From: Quercus robur
Taxonomy: Eukaryota > Streptophyta > Magnoliopsida > Fagales > Fagaceae
Length of the DNA stretch: 64,000 nucleotides
Assembly (NCBI RefSeq): GCF_932294415.1
Contig: NC_065541.1
Coordinates: forward strand, 55,158,290 to 55,222,289
Direction of reading: 5' to 3'
In this document: piece after piece, positions 44,601 through 54,925 of the stretch
How positions within the stretch are numbered: the first letter of the stretch is position 1
Layout of the letters: every line of letters begins with the position of its first letter
Notes under the pieces: model-generated
Database searches by the model: none
What the model was told of the DNA's origin: nothing
Seen by the model: the letters and a program-made list of their open reading frames with translations, nothing else
Made by a program: the position numbers and the translations under genes

Positions 44601-47565
44601 AAGTCAATGAAAATACGCATTTAATTTAATGAATCTATCTCATTTAATGAGTTAACATTAAATTTCCAATCCTAGTAACAACATATTTTAGTATTTTCTA
44701 TTTTTTTTTCTTCAAAAACTATCTTTTTAATTTCAACTAACCAAACATGTTTTTGATTTCAAAAATACAAGAAAATTGTTTTTTTCTTTATATTCCCAAA
44801 AACAAGTTTTTGAAAATAGGAAACAAAAATTGTTACCAAACATAACCTAAACATTTGAGAAAACGCATCTAATTGATTTGTGTGACAAAAAAAAAATTTA
44901 TAAACAAGTAGACTCTAAAGCCACACCAATCATGCAGTACTCACCTTTTTGGCTGAGCATCTACAATCACATCATCAGCTTTTACTTTTGCTTCAATGAC
45001 ATGATTGACATCATCTTCAGTCTTCTTGTCACCAGTTCCACATGTTTCCTCATCAGCTTTGCTTTTTACTTCCTCTGTTGTTTTCCTGGTGGTGGTTTTG
45101 CTCTTGTAGATAGATGAAATGGGGAAGCTGTCCTCATCTTCATTTTGTAATACTGGCTCACCACTACAACCGTTGACTATATTTTTTGGTTGAGAACATG
45201 CCCCATCATCAGAGTCACTCATTTGGTAGATCTTCCTAAGCCGTCTACGGCTGCCCTTCCCATTCTTGGGTCTCTCATTATCCAACATTTCCTCTGTAAC
45301 CGCCAAAAACCATAGAGCAAAAACTCAGAAGTCGGAACATATATTCCATAAACATTTACGAACACATACTACTGAGTGGGTATATCTTAACTGGACATTG
45401 CAAACACATGACACATATATTCAGCAAGAACAGAGAGAACGATTATTTAAACTCGGAAATGAGCAGCATAATCCTGAATTTGGATGCATGGAAAATGTTG
45501 AAGAAAAGAACTTGAGCATATACATGAGATTAACCAGGAATGTGAGGAGATTAGGTTGATATATATATATATATATATATATAAGAGTGAGGCCTAACAC
45601 GTGGGATTTTTAAATGGGAGGTAGAAAGGAGACAATGATCAAACTTAAGAGTTAAGACCTCTTGCTTTGATACGATGTTAAATTACCGATGTCCCAAAAG
45701 CTAAAGTGAATAGGAAATTGTGAAATTAATCATTTAACCATATTTCTAACAACAAACACACACACACACACACATAGATATGATTTGATCTAGTAATAAT
45801 TGATCGGAAGTGATTCAATAATCTGATGGTTGCAAAGTACGCAGTTCTTATCAGCATAACCAGTCCAACCACACTATCATATTTATTGTTAACTTTGACC
45901 ATGATCAAATTCCATTCACAAACAAGTTTGATAATTGTAAGTTTGTAGCTACCATTAAAGAAGTGAAGTTCAATATTGGAGATAATTTAAGTCCACTAAA
46001 AACCAATTCTCTCATGCAGCACAAATACGCAATGCATGTAATAGCAGAACAAATAATTGTTAGCACTTGGCATATGAGTACTTCAATCAAAATGATAATG
46101 TAGAAACTACCACATCGTAGATGACACACAGTCTTCTCCATCTGGTGTGATATACACCAATGATTAAAAAAAAATTAGACCTAATATTATAGGCTAAATT
46201 TTAACATCATTTAAGGAGAACTCGTGAGGAAAAAATTAAACTCAGAAATTGTTTTTTTAATATACCTTCATCATTGGAAATGGGAGAAGGTGGACAGACT
46301 TCTGGCTCATCATCGTCAATAAAACTATCCTCGTACTCATCTTCATCACTATTCTCAGATAACTCTGTTTCAGTGTCAGCAATATCTTCTCCGCAGGGTT
46401 CTCTTGCCATTTCAGTAAAGGAAAAGTATAAAATAAAATTAAAAATTAAAAAAAAAAACTCCTAAAACAAATTCTCAAGCAATTAGTCAAACTCTTTCTA
46501 CCACCAAATTGGTTGTTAGTAAGGTAAGAATTTATGTAACTTTTTTTTTTTTGGGAGATAAGTAGATAGTGGAGGAGAGGGAAGTGGGGTTCGATTCACA
46601 GATTTCAAGCCTAATGTTTTATGTTGATTTTATCTCCAAGAGATGGAAAGCTCATCTAAACAAATCCAAACTTACCAAGCATAATTAAATCAACGGTTCC
46701 AAATTATGGGATAAAACAGCAACCCATGTTTCTAAATTCTTTTTTGCCCCCCACTTTTCCCCAATGACCAAACAGGTGCTAAGTGTGTAGAATTTTTAAC
46801 TAATAACAAAAGTTAAAATAAGATAATGTCTTGTCATAATCAATGCCAAAGCCCTAACAAAAAAAGGATACAGCTGGCTAGTGCTCACATAATAACCAGA
46901 AAGGAAAATGCTCCGGGGACCAAGCACTGAGAAAACGACATCATCAGCCTCCTCGAATTCCAAATTCAATTGCAGCGACTCAGAATTCACAGGATACAAA
47001 GTGCAAAGAAAAACAGGACTCTTTTTTCCTACATTGCACTGAAGTATACTTCTTATTTTGGCAGCACCAAGCCCCAGTGTTGCCTGAGTAAAAACCCAAA
47101 TAAACATCATCATTCACCATAACAGTCAAAACCCAGTTCAAAAAACCTCAAAATCTCTTCAATACACACACAGCACAGAAGATTTAAATCAAACACATCC
47201 CATACCTAAGTTCAAATAAACTCAAACTCTTAACAAAAAAAAGCAACCAACAAGAAACATCAAAACTGGATCTTTTCCCTCAAAATCTATTCAGAATACA
47301 ATAACAATACATGGGATTAAATAGAAATCGGCAAGCTCAGCTGGTAAACAATACCATTGATAAGTGAAGCCGCCCTTTCGTGTCGTCATGTTTATGTTTG
47401 AAAGGCTTCCCTGGTTTTACTTCAACTCCTGCAAAAAAATTATATATGCACACACACAATTATAACACATGTGGATTGAGAAAAAAAATTGCAAAAATTT
47501 CCAAGTAGTTAACTTTCCAGATTATTAACCAAATGATTTTCAAAAAACTAACCCCAGAAAGCCAT
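41604..47565 (-). CDS. FKBP43/FKBP53-like nuclear peptidyl-prolyl isomerase
   Basis: About 640-647 residues from 13 exons: 47565-47553, 47428-47355, 47083-~46872, ~46402-46266, 45293-44945, 44311-44069, 43609-43445, 43130-42891, 42609-42363, 42145-42058, 41970-41929, 41834-41786, 41685-41604. The exon 3/4 junction is uncertain; the pair given keeps the frame. N-terminus [13 protein letters not shown] opens a nucleoplasmin-like domain (to about residue 100), then acidic tracts ([20 protein letters not shown]), a long Lys/Arg-rich linker with nuclear-localisation-like [11 protein letters not shown], and a C-terminal FKBP domain ([17 protein letters not shown] to [10 protein letters not shown]). 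Plant relatives are nuclear histone chaperones acting on chromatin. Exons 6-8 are repeats of one another. Intron 9 has a GC donor (AAG|GCAAGT). In the FKBP pocket the usual Phe-Asp is Val-Gly (GESVGSN), while GWD, PFKF and YG...GH remain. Confidence 0.92.
43202..43386 (+). mobile_element. TRIM-like LTR relative in FKBP intron 7
   Basis: Starts TGTGATGTCCCAATTAGT and ends near TGTTTACA; homologous in reverse to the solo LTR at 40536-40710. No matching target duplication is visible, so the ends are approximate and the copy looks older. It lies between exons 8 and 7 of the FKBP gene. Confidence 0.55.
43712..44030. mobile_element. MITE with about 47-bp inverted ends in FKBP intron 6
   Basis: Left end GGTTAGCATATTTGGTCCTT and right end (reverse complement) GGTTAAATTGCGTATTTGGT are inverted and continue matching through TTAGCCTTTRACYTTTGTTT. 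The 319-bp interior is non-coding and itself partly self-complementary. Target duplication is not clear, so superfamily is open (MULE-like is possible). Confidence 0.6.
44419..44847. mobile_element. PIF/Harbinger (Tourist-type) MITE in FKBP intron 5
   Basis: Inverted ends GGGTATGTTTGGTAAC and GTTACCAAACATAACC, with a TAA duplication at 44416-44418 and 44848-44850. 429 bp, no coding frame. The GGGT-TGTTTGG end and TWA duplication fit Tourist-type elements. Confidence 0.75.
45559..45583. repeat. (TA)n microsatellite in FKBP intron 4
   Basis: About twelve uninterrupted AT dinucleotides. Confidence 0.85.
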
Positions 47566-47612
47566 AGTTATGGGATAGAATCAGAGCTCCAAGTCCAGCA
47601 GAGGCGTTTGTA

Positions 47613-47665
47613 AAACCCTAGAATGAGAGCAATTGGGCTTTTCTCTCTCTTTTTCTTAAACCCTA
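47613..47665 (-). promoter_or_regulatory. Two telo-box motifs upstream of the FKBP gene
   Basis: AAACCCTA occurs at 47613-47620 and 47658-47665, within 100 bp upstream of the start codon, with a TGGGCT between them. Telo boxes near start sites, often with site II motifs, mark plant genes of ribosome and chromatin function active in dividing cells. Inferred from motif and position. Confidence 0.35.
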
Positions 47666-47699
47666 GAAGAACCACGGAGCTGTCTCTTTCTTCTGTGAC

Positions 47700-48119
47700 T
47701 TGAAGGACGAACAAAATGAGGGTTGTCCTATTTTAAAACACAACGGTGAGATATTTAGGTGGATCCAGATGGATGGTGACGTGGTAAGCGCTTATGGGAA
47801 ATTAGGCGTCACCCGCTGTTACGCTAGCTGGGTTCAGCGCGGGACGCTGATAACTTTTTTTTGTATTATTTTTCCTTTCGTTTTGGTTTGAATTTTACAA
47901 CCTGCTTTTTCTGTATTGGAATATTTCTAATATAGAAATATTAGAAATATAACCCTAGTAAAGCAGGAGGTGGAGGTGTATTAAGAAATAGTAAGGGACG
48001 ATAGATAAAAAGTTTCTCAATTCATATTGGTGTTGCCTTAAATAATATTGTAGAAATATGAGCTATTAGATATGATTTTAAAATGGCCTGAGAATTAGGG
48101 TATAAACATATAAATCTAT
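47700..48119. other. Gene-free stretch upstream of the FKBP gene
   Basis: No gene or clear repeat. A GC-richer block (47770-47850) with GTGACGTGG and GCGCGGGACGC words stands out from AT-rich flanks. An ATATTTCTAATATAGAAATATTAGAAATAT self-complementary run lies near 47920-47950. Confidence 0.4.
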
Positions 48120-48465
48120 AAATTGATTCACAAATTCTTCTCAATTGGTTAACAACATATGGTGCTTTGGCACCAGAACATTCTGCTTTTATTTTGGATT
48201 GCAGGATGTTGCTTGACCAAGAATGGATTGTCCTTCCACGTCATGTTTTTCGTGAAGCAAATGGCGTGACAAATGAACTAGCAAAGAGGAGACGGGAGCA
48301 CCAATGCAATGTCAGAGAATATAATAAATGTTCAAATTTTGTTTATGTAAAATATGTGCATGATATTTTGCAACTAGGCACTCCTCACGAGTGCCCAATG
48401 GACAATACTTATAATAGTGTTCCTTAGTTAATAAATAAATACCTTGTTTTATCAAAAAAATATAT
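48120..48465 (+). mobile_element. LINE RNase H-end fragment
   Basis: A plus-strand frame reads IDSQILLNWLTTYG...WIVLPRHVFREANGVTNELAKR. The H-V-x-R-E-A-N-G-V-x-(D/N)-x-L-A pattern is the conserved C-terminal end of RNase H in plant LINEs, and the frame ends shortly after at 48427. A TTTATCAAAAAAA tail follows at 48447-48463. Everything upstream (endonuclease, RT) is gone, so it is a short 5'-truncated relic. Confidence 0.65.
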
Positions 48466-49598
48466 ATTTCTATATTCCTAATCTTCACAATCAAATAGTA
48501 GTTCCTATCCAAAAAAAAAAAAAAAAAAGTTAAAAATAAATTAAAAATTAGGGACTATACTGTGTTTCTCTTTCTTTCCAATCGGATTATGTTTAAATTG
48601 TATCCCTAATATATATATATTGATAAGTAGATATTAGAAAAGAGGGGAGACAAGTTTCAAACCAAAGACACGAAACTCTACCCAAAAAAAAAAAAAAAAA
48701 ATAGGAAGAGAAAAGATAGCTATAGGTTCATCCCATTAACAAAAAGTTACCTAAACAAGCTAATATAAGCAAATTAATTTAGGTTCCTAGATACAAACCA
48801 AACTTCCTAACTCAAAATGGATTTTAAAGAAGAAGAAACAATGCCCTATTGATATTCGTTGATGCCCTCTTTGAGTTAGGAATGGGACCTGCAAAAATAG
48901 ATTGGTTTTGAATTCTCAAATGTTGTCAAAGAAGATGGAGATAAAGATAATGAATTATGGGAATCCTTATCTATCTCTACACTTGTGTAATACTACATTT
49001 TGTAAAAGAGATGATATATTTCAAATGTACAAGTTAGTAGATGCCTTTTCACGTCGTATTAGTGACTGAATGGACTGAGTACTAAAATTTTGCATATTGT
49101 GAAATGAAGACAAAAATATATAAATTACACCTTACAAAGCTTGAGACTATTTTTGTTTTGCTCTTACATTTAAAATTATGAATTTTTGTCTCTAATATTA
49201 TATAGCATTTTAACTATCAGCCTTCCATCCATACTTATTAATGAAGTGGCCATTAAATAACAACTAAACTCAATATGATATAGTGTTTTTCTAAAACTAC
49301 AATGTTTTAAGCCTCATTTAAACCATTTTATCATACTTTTTATTAAGCCATATATAATTCATTTTTAATCATTTTTGCCTTTTTTTTCCTTAATTCCTTT
49401 ACTCTATATATCCATTATCCACTGCTTAGTATTTTCTTCTTAGCGATTTGTCACCTAAGCGAAAATTTAAATATAAAGAGGTAAAACAAAATGAAAATGA
49501 ACATAGAAAACCTAATAATCTCCACTTGTTTATGCAATTTTAATAAAAATACACGTTTCTCATCGTAAATGAGAGGAATTAATGCATTTTTAATTTAA

Positions 49599-49629
<31 letters not shown>

Positions 49630-49928
49630 CAACAACAACAACAACAACACATCCCACAACCTCAATAATTCATAGTAACCTCAATAGTCAATAAAATTCA
49701 TATTTGAGGTCTACTATTATTAGATATTTGAAATTCCGCATCACCGTTAATTATTTTCAGCATCTTAATCCAAAAACATAACTAAATCGGAACAAACTTC
49801 ATTTTCTTCTCACTCTTAAAACTCAAAATCCCCAATATGATAATTATCATTACAACAGAAGATTTACATTAGCCCAGTTCAGACCCAACCCAATCCCCCA
49901 GATAGTGCTATCCATTCCATTTCAAGAT
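48466..49928. other. AT-rich gene-free stretch before U2
   Basis: No gene seen. Contains poly-A runs at 48511-48528 and 48684-48702 and a long A run passing into (CAA)n at 49604-49648, the sort of tail left by retroposed DNA. No bounded element could be set. Confidence 0.45.
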
Positions 49929-49942
49929 TTAAACTAGAATTG
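49929..49942 (-). terminator. snRNA 3' box of the U2 gene
   Basis: On the minus strand just past the U2 3' end the sequence reads CA-ATTCT-AGTTTAA. This fits the plant snRNA 3'-end signal CA(N)3-10AGTNNAA exactly. It directs 3' end formation of Pol II snRNA transcripts. Confidence 0.8.
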
Positions 49943-50138
49943 GTGGGGTGCGCCAGGCCCGTGCAATAGTGCAACGCATGGGCGACGCTTGAGAACCCCA
50001 ATAGCAAGCTATTGTGGTGGGTTCTCCCCCTCAAGAAATAAATTTAATATCGTGTGGGCCGATGACCCACATATCAGATATTAAACTGATAAGAACAGAT
50101 ACTACACTTGATCTTAGCCAAAAGGCCGAGAAAGGTAT
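49943..50138 (-). ncRNA. U2: U2 spliceosomal snRNA
   Basis: The minus strand reads ATACCTTTCTCGGCCTTTTG from 50138. It continues with the branch-point recognition region (GTGTAGTATCTGTTCTTATC), stem IIa/b with ATATGTGGGTCATCGGCCCA, the Sm site AATTTATTTCTTG-like stretch, and 3' stem-loops III and IV ending in GCACGGGCCTGGCGCACCCC. At 196 nt it is the usual plant U2 length, and I see no lesion in conserved parts. U2 pairs with the intron branch site in the spliceosome. Complete promoter and 3' box flank it, so it looks like a working locus rather than a retrocopy. Confidence 0.96.
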
Positions 50139-50161
50139 GAATTGTTAAGTTTCTTCATTCG

Positions 50162-50213
50162 TTTTTTATAAGTCATACCCGACTACCGCTGCTCTTAACT
50201 AAACGATGTGGGA
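50162..50213 (-). promoter_or_regulatory. U2 promoter: upstream sequence element and TATA box
   Basis: TCCCACATCG, the plant snRNA upstream sequence element, lies at 50213-50204 (minus strand). TATAAAAAA begins at 50170, about 32 bp before the transcript start. The gap between them is 33 bp. In plants a gap of this size specifies RNA polymerase II, while Pol III snRNA genes have one about 10 bp shorter. Confidence 0.88.
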
Positions 50214-51099
50214 CAACAGAAACTTTCGTGGCTTTTAGTTTTAGAGATAAACATGGGCGGTAGCAATACGAGCCATTTGGTTGGCATTTAGAATTTACTG
50301 ATTTGTTTTAAAACTGCACTTTTCGTTAATCTTGAAATCTATATAGTTCTCTGGGCATCAAACCCGTTTTTGCTCCAAGTCATAGCAGCTTTTTACCATG
50401 AATAAATTGCCAATACTATGTAGAAACATTAACTAAAATGATGGAGAATTTACACGATGGTGGTATCTTGATTATAAGGTAAATGATTTGTGACAGAATT
50501 AAAACAGGTGAAAGTGAAAAGCCACATAGGCCCCCTTTATTTTATTTTTGATAGTTTTATAGTTGGGTGAATGGAGCTACAAGGCTGTTGGTCTTTTATT
50601 CAAGTATGCTGATAACGAATTTTCATTGAAATTGGTAAAATTAAAGGTTTTTTGCTTGGACAGATTGAATTCTATGAAGCCTCTGTCTTTTTTTATTTTT
50701 TGAGTTCGTTGTGGTAGTCATGTACTTGGTGGCATTGTTGAGTGTTGTGACAGTGATAATGGCATCTGATCTAATCAGGGCTAAGAAAACCAACCACCTC
50801 AAATGTTGTTGTTGCTGTCTCAGTTCTAATTTGAGTAATTTCAGCATATTAAATTAAGTAATATAAATGATTTCTGTAAGGCCATAAGATGTCGTCAAAT
50901 GGACTTATGGTGACAATAGACATTTGACACCCTATAAGATAATATTACAAGATATGTCTTCCAGTTCCATTACAATTACATTCAACTCATTTGGTATGGT
51001 TTGGTTCTGCACTTAACATTAGTCTGTTGAAAGCTTGACCTCTTTATCTATCAAATCATGGATCATAAGCTGGTTAGGGAGTTATTCATTTAATCAGGA
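50214..51099. other. Gene-free stretch downstream of the U2 promoter
   Basis: No conserved coding frame, RNA gene or bounded repeat is visible here; short frames are low complexity. Confidence 0.4.
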
Positions 51100-51760
51100 C
51101 CAGCTAGATGAATTTTGGGTGGTTTTTGTAGTTACACTATGGTTCCTTTAGAAATTTAGGTGCGAAGCTGCATTGCAAGATTCTGTCATACTTGCTACTA
51201 GTATTCAACTTTATAGCCGATACTGCAATACTTGATTTCCTTGTGCACACAATGTAAGCAAGAAGTTACAGTTAGTAGCATCCATGCCGTATCTACTTGA
51301 GGCACTCTTACTCTCAATGAATGTCTTGGTTGGAAAATTTTTCTTATGGTTGAAGACTGCAAGGAAATTAATGAGTAAAGACGAATGGAAGGGCTCTAGT
51401 TTTGTAGCAAAAGATATGATTGGCCAAAAGAGGATGGCTGGCTGTTTGGTTATCAAAGAGGCTTTGTGCATTGCTCTTGAGAAAGGGTATCAAGCTGTCA
51501 CTATGAACTGGTGCATGTGCTTAATGAACTCTTGAAGTAAGATGGATTTTGGCTCTTGTGGTGGAATATACTAAAGAGCTGGTGCTTAGGTTGCTGAAGT
51601 GTTGGATCAGTTATACTCAAAGGTGAGTGCAGAGTGCTCATTAATTGAAATCAGATAATTAGCTACTGTGGCAACTAAGACGTGCTTGCATATCAAGTGG
51701 AGTAGCAGATAGGCTAGCCGGTTGACTCTCTCCTACTAATGTTAATATTGTAAGAAGTTC
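51100..51760 (+). mobile_element. Possible decayed LINE RNase H region
   Basis: Scattered plus-strand fragments resemble LINE RNase H segments: REALCIALEKGYQAVT-like near 51455-51505 and a Ser-Ser-x-x-A-x-R-L-A-G-like motif near 51700-51722. They lie in different frames with interruptions. Poorly supported; ends not defined. Confidence 0.3.
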
Positions 51761-51908
51761 AAACTTTTTTTTTTTGAGAAGAAATAAGAAGTTAAAACTG
51801 TATAACTTTAATTGGTATGTACTTGTACTTTTGTATCTGTTATTTAAAAAAGAAAAAATTGAACGGAAAAAAAAACTCTTAAAACTTTATTTTTATGCAT
51901 AACTGCTT

Positions 51909-52077
51909 TTTTTTTTTTTTTTTGAGAAAGAGTTTCAACTTATAGCGTCCGCTCCTGATGATAGCGCTTTTATTATCAGACCAAAACACCAATCAGTTTT
52001 TGGTGTAGGCGGGGATTGAACCCCAAATCTCTTATACAACCATCAGAGACTTTACTAGTTGAGCTAACTGGAACCCA
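51909..52077 (-). mobile_element. tRNA-derived SINE
   Basis: On the minus strand the element starts TGGGTTCCAGTTAGCTCAAC. It has a Pol III A box (TAGCTCAACTAG) and B box (GGTTCAATCCCC) about 35 bp apart, a unique body, and an A tail (T run 51909-51923 on +). Near-identical flanks TGCATAACTGCTT (51896-51908) and TGTATTACTGCTT (52078-52090) look like a target duplication with two differences. These are the marks of a tRNA-related SINE moved by LINE machinery. Confidence 0.75.
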
Positions 52078-52090
52078 TGTATTACTGCTT

Positions 52091-52733
52091 CTTAATAATC
52101 ACTTTGTTAAAGTTATTTCTAATTATTTTATGTTAACATGTATTATTAACATGCATTGCTTTGGGATTCAAGTGATAACCAAGTGGTAGTGATATTTTTT
52201 ATGGTGTCTAATATATGGGTTTGAACACCGGATTTTCTTTCCCCACTGTCTATCCATAAAAATAATATATAAAAATAAAATAAAAAAAATCATGATTTGT
52301 CACTTATATAGTTTGAATGCATTTCAAAATCAATTTTCATAGGCTTTTGGACAACATTATTGAAAAAAAAAAGTTTTAATTGTTTAAAATATTATTACAT
52401 AAAGTTGTGGGGTTGGCCTCACACCCTTAGGTAAAACCACTACATAGGGCTCCAAGACGAGTGCCTCGAGTCCACTTGAGGGGAGGTTAGGGGACTCCTT
52501 GAATAGGCCAAGTATAGACAACATAAAGTAGATAAAGCCCGGATGGGTGTCTAAGCCATCTTGGGCACCACAAACTATCACTGACCGAAGGACTACCAAG
52601 ACCAAGAAGCACTTGTGGATGATCCGTATCCACTACTATTCATTCCTTGGTTATTGTTTTGAAGCAAAAAGCCATCACTTTCACATTTATTACTTTTATT
52701 TACTAGTAGCCACCCTGCATTAAGGGTGTGTTT
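52091..52733. other. Gene-free stretch, possible LTR-like DNA
   Basis: Mostly AT-rich. 52395-52640 is GC-richer with words such as GTGGGGTTGGCCTCACACCC; it may be an LTR or MITE fragment, but no matching ends were found. Confidence 0.35.
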
Positions 52734-53201
52734 GATTGGAGGGATGGAAAAGTGAAATGATAGAAAATATTTTAATTTCCCTCATTTTTGTTTGGTTGGG
52801 ACTTGAGAGTGAAAAAGTGGAAGAATAGATAAAAATGAGTTTGTATAAATTTACTCATATACCCTTATTAAAAAATAATGCCCAATTAAAACAAAAAAGT
52901 GATAAGCAACCAAAAAAAAAAATCACCCAAATTTTTTTTTTTTAAATCATTTCCAAAAAAGAAACACACAAAGCACCACATCCAAGAAATCAAAAGAAAA
53001 AAATATATATAAAATAAATAAAAAAAGAAAATAAAAAAGAGGGTAACTGGACTTTGTCATTTCACCATCAAACTCCCCCCACTCAATTTTCTCTCCATTT
53101 TGGAGAGAGAAATTTTGTGTGGACTCGGGTGGAAAATGCCTAAGCCGTACATAAAAGTTTTCTTTTCATCCACCCTATTTCACCTCTAAACAAACACACT
53201 G
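52734..53201. mobile_element. PIF/Harbinger-like MITE
   Basis: Ends GGGTGTGTTTGATTGG and CAAACACACTG are inverted with mismatches at the outermost bases; TAA flanks both sides (52731-52733 and 53202-53204). Inside, further inverted words (GGGATGGAAAAGTGAAATGA and CATCCACCCTATTTCACC) support a foldback structure. No coding frame. Confidence 0.6.
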
Positions 53202-53375
53202 TAAATGTTGAGTGACTTATTTGAGTGGTAAAAGTGGTAGGATTAAGTCTATAGTGAGATTGTAATTTGTGGGTCTTAACTCTTAAGTATGGGTCAAGTA
53301 CATCAACAATAAGATAAATATATTATATTGAGTTTATTTTTACTCACTCCAAAACTCATTTAGTAAATAAATAAT

Positions 53376-54017
53376 TGTGGGGGGTAAAAGACCAGTAAGC
53401 CCACGTCGATGCCTACATTGGGCCAAGAGTCTAGTCCAAGGAAAAGCCCCTCCTTGGCCATGGGGAGAATCCTCCTCGGCATGGGTGTGGCCGAGGATAA
53501 AGGAGGCAATCTGCCATTAGTAGTGACACTCCATATTGTCCCACGGAGCAGGAAAAGTACTAAAGACAAAAAAGGACAACAAAGAAAACGGAAGTGCCTA
53601 AGGGAAAGGCTACCATTATTGCATTCAGTGCCCTGTATCTGACACGGCCATACTGCTCTGTCCTTACAACCACTCCCAACAACTGGAGGAAATGGCTGAT
53701 AGGATAAGTACCTGCCCTAGGGACCCCATTCAAGAGGAAGGAAACTACTATAAAAATAGAGTAAAAAGAGATAGAAGGGCGGAGCTGAGACCCCCTCCCC
53801 CCCCCCCAACACACTAAAGGCACCAGAAAAAACTCATCGGATCGTGCTGAGGACCAATTCTCTCTGATAAACTTGATCCATGAAGAACACTGCGATGACC
53901 GTTGTCCATACACTAAAGCCTAACTCTTTGGCCCACTCTCTATAAATTCATTGTACTGGGCTCACTTGTCTAAGGTCTCATGCATCTTGGGCTTGGCCAG
54001 AAAAACGTGACCCTACA
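53376..54017 (+). mobile_element. Solo LTR, 642 bp
   Basis: Begins TGTGGGGGGTAAAAGACC and ends AAACGTGACCCTACA, flanked by a perfect 5-bp duplication ATAAT (53371-53375 and 54018-54022). A TATAAAAATAGAG box lies at 53749-53761, as expected for the LTR promoter. No internal region, so a solo LTR; the superfamily is unresolved. GC content is well above its surroundings. Confidence 0.75.
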
Positions 54018-54277
54018 ATAATTATTAATTTTCGAATTATAAAATAATTTTGTAAATGGAAAAATATTGGAACCTAGATAAACATCTTATTTGGATGAAA
54101 AATAAACATGTTTACTTTGCCAAATTATACCTATCTTAGTTTTTTAAGGGTGAAAAAGATGTGGAAAATTGAATTTAAAATTCACATTAGAAATTTTCAC
54201 AGATATTGAATATGGTAGAAAATATAAAACTAATGAAACTGTTATGAAAGCAATTCAATAAGAATTGTTTAACAAGT

Positions 54278-54350
54278 GCCCGTCTAGCTCAGTTGGTAGA
54301 GCGCAAGGCTCTTAATCTTGTGGTCGTGGGTTCGAGCCCCACGGTGGGCG
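54278..54350 (+). tRNA. trnK-CUU: tRNA-Lys (CTT), copy 1
   Basis: 73 nt fold into a full cloverleaf: acceptor GCCCGTC with GGTGGGC and discriminator G, D arm GCTC/GAGC, anticodon stem CAAGG/TCTTG with loop CTCTTAA (anticodon CTT), and T arm GTGGG/CCCAC with TTCGAGC. The closing pair of the anticodon stem is G:U here (G-C in copy 2). No intron. A T5 Pol III stop follows at 54358-54362. Decodes AAG. Confidence 0.95.
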
Positions 54351-54357
54351 CCTTCAC

Positions 54358-54362
54358 TTTTT
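54358..54362 (+). terminator. Pol III T-run after tRNA-Lys copy 1
   Basis: TTTTT seven bases after the mature 3' end, a standard Pol III stop. Confidence 0.7.
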
Positions 54363-54532
54363 GCTGTTTTTTAAAACATGTTTTACGCGTCAGAGTTAGA
54401 GGCTCAGAGCAAAAAGTTGTTCTTCTTGTCTTCTCAAAAATATGTATTTCCCTGGATATGGTAGAAAGTTATTTCCCTGGATTAAGACATCTATATTACT
54501 AATCTATTTGCTTCTGCCGAGGAAGCAAGAAA

Positions 54533-54605
54533 GCCCGTCTAGCTCAGTTGGTAGAGCGCAAGGCTCTTAACCTTGTGGTCGTGGGTTCGAGCCCCACGGT
54601 GGGCG
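54533..54605 (+). tRNA. trnK-CUU: tRNA-Lys (CTT), copy 2
   Basis: Identical to copy 1 except C for T in the anticodon stem, giving CAAGG/CCTTG with full Watson-Crick pairing. 73 nt, anticodon CTT, no intron, T7 stop at 54612-54618. The two genes start 255 bp apart in the same direction; the only strong similarity is the gene body, with only about five bases of 5' flank in doubt. Confidence 0.96.
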
Positions 54606-54611
54606 TAACTG

Positions 54612-54618
54612 TTTTTTT
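54612..54618 (+). terminator. Pol III T-run after tRNA-Lys copy 2
   Basis: Seven T residues six bases after the mature 3' end. Confidence 0.75.
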
Positions 54619-54925
54619 GCTTGTGTTTTTGGTCTTTATAAAATGTGAGACGAAGGGACGATTTTTTTTACAAGTTGGTGTGTTGATTCTTTTAAACAAT
54701 TGGGCATAATTGAGATGAGATAGAATAAAAGCCAACAAAAACAAATTGAAGATCTACAAAGACTTTTCTTCTAAGTATTCATTGTAACATTATTATTATT
54801 ATTATTATTTTATAGTGGAAATGAAGATTTGTGGCTACTTGAACGTAGAAGCAATTTTATGTGTTATAAACTACTACAATTTAACTAAAACATGATATGA
54901 AGAATGGGATATGAAGACTCTAAAG
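54619..54925. other. Gene-free stretch after the tRNA pair
   Basis: AT-rich with an (ATT)n run near 54789-54810; nothing else seen. Confidence 0.45.
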
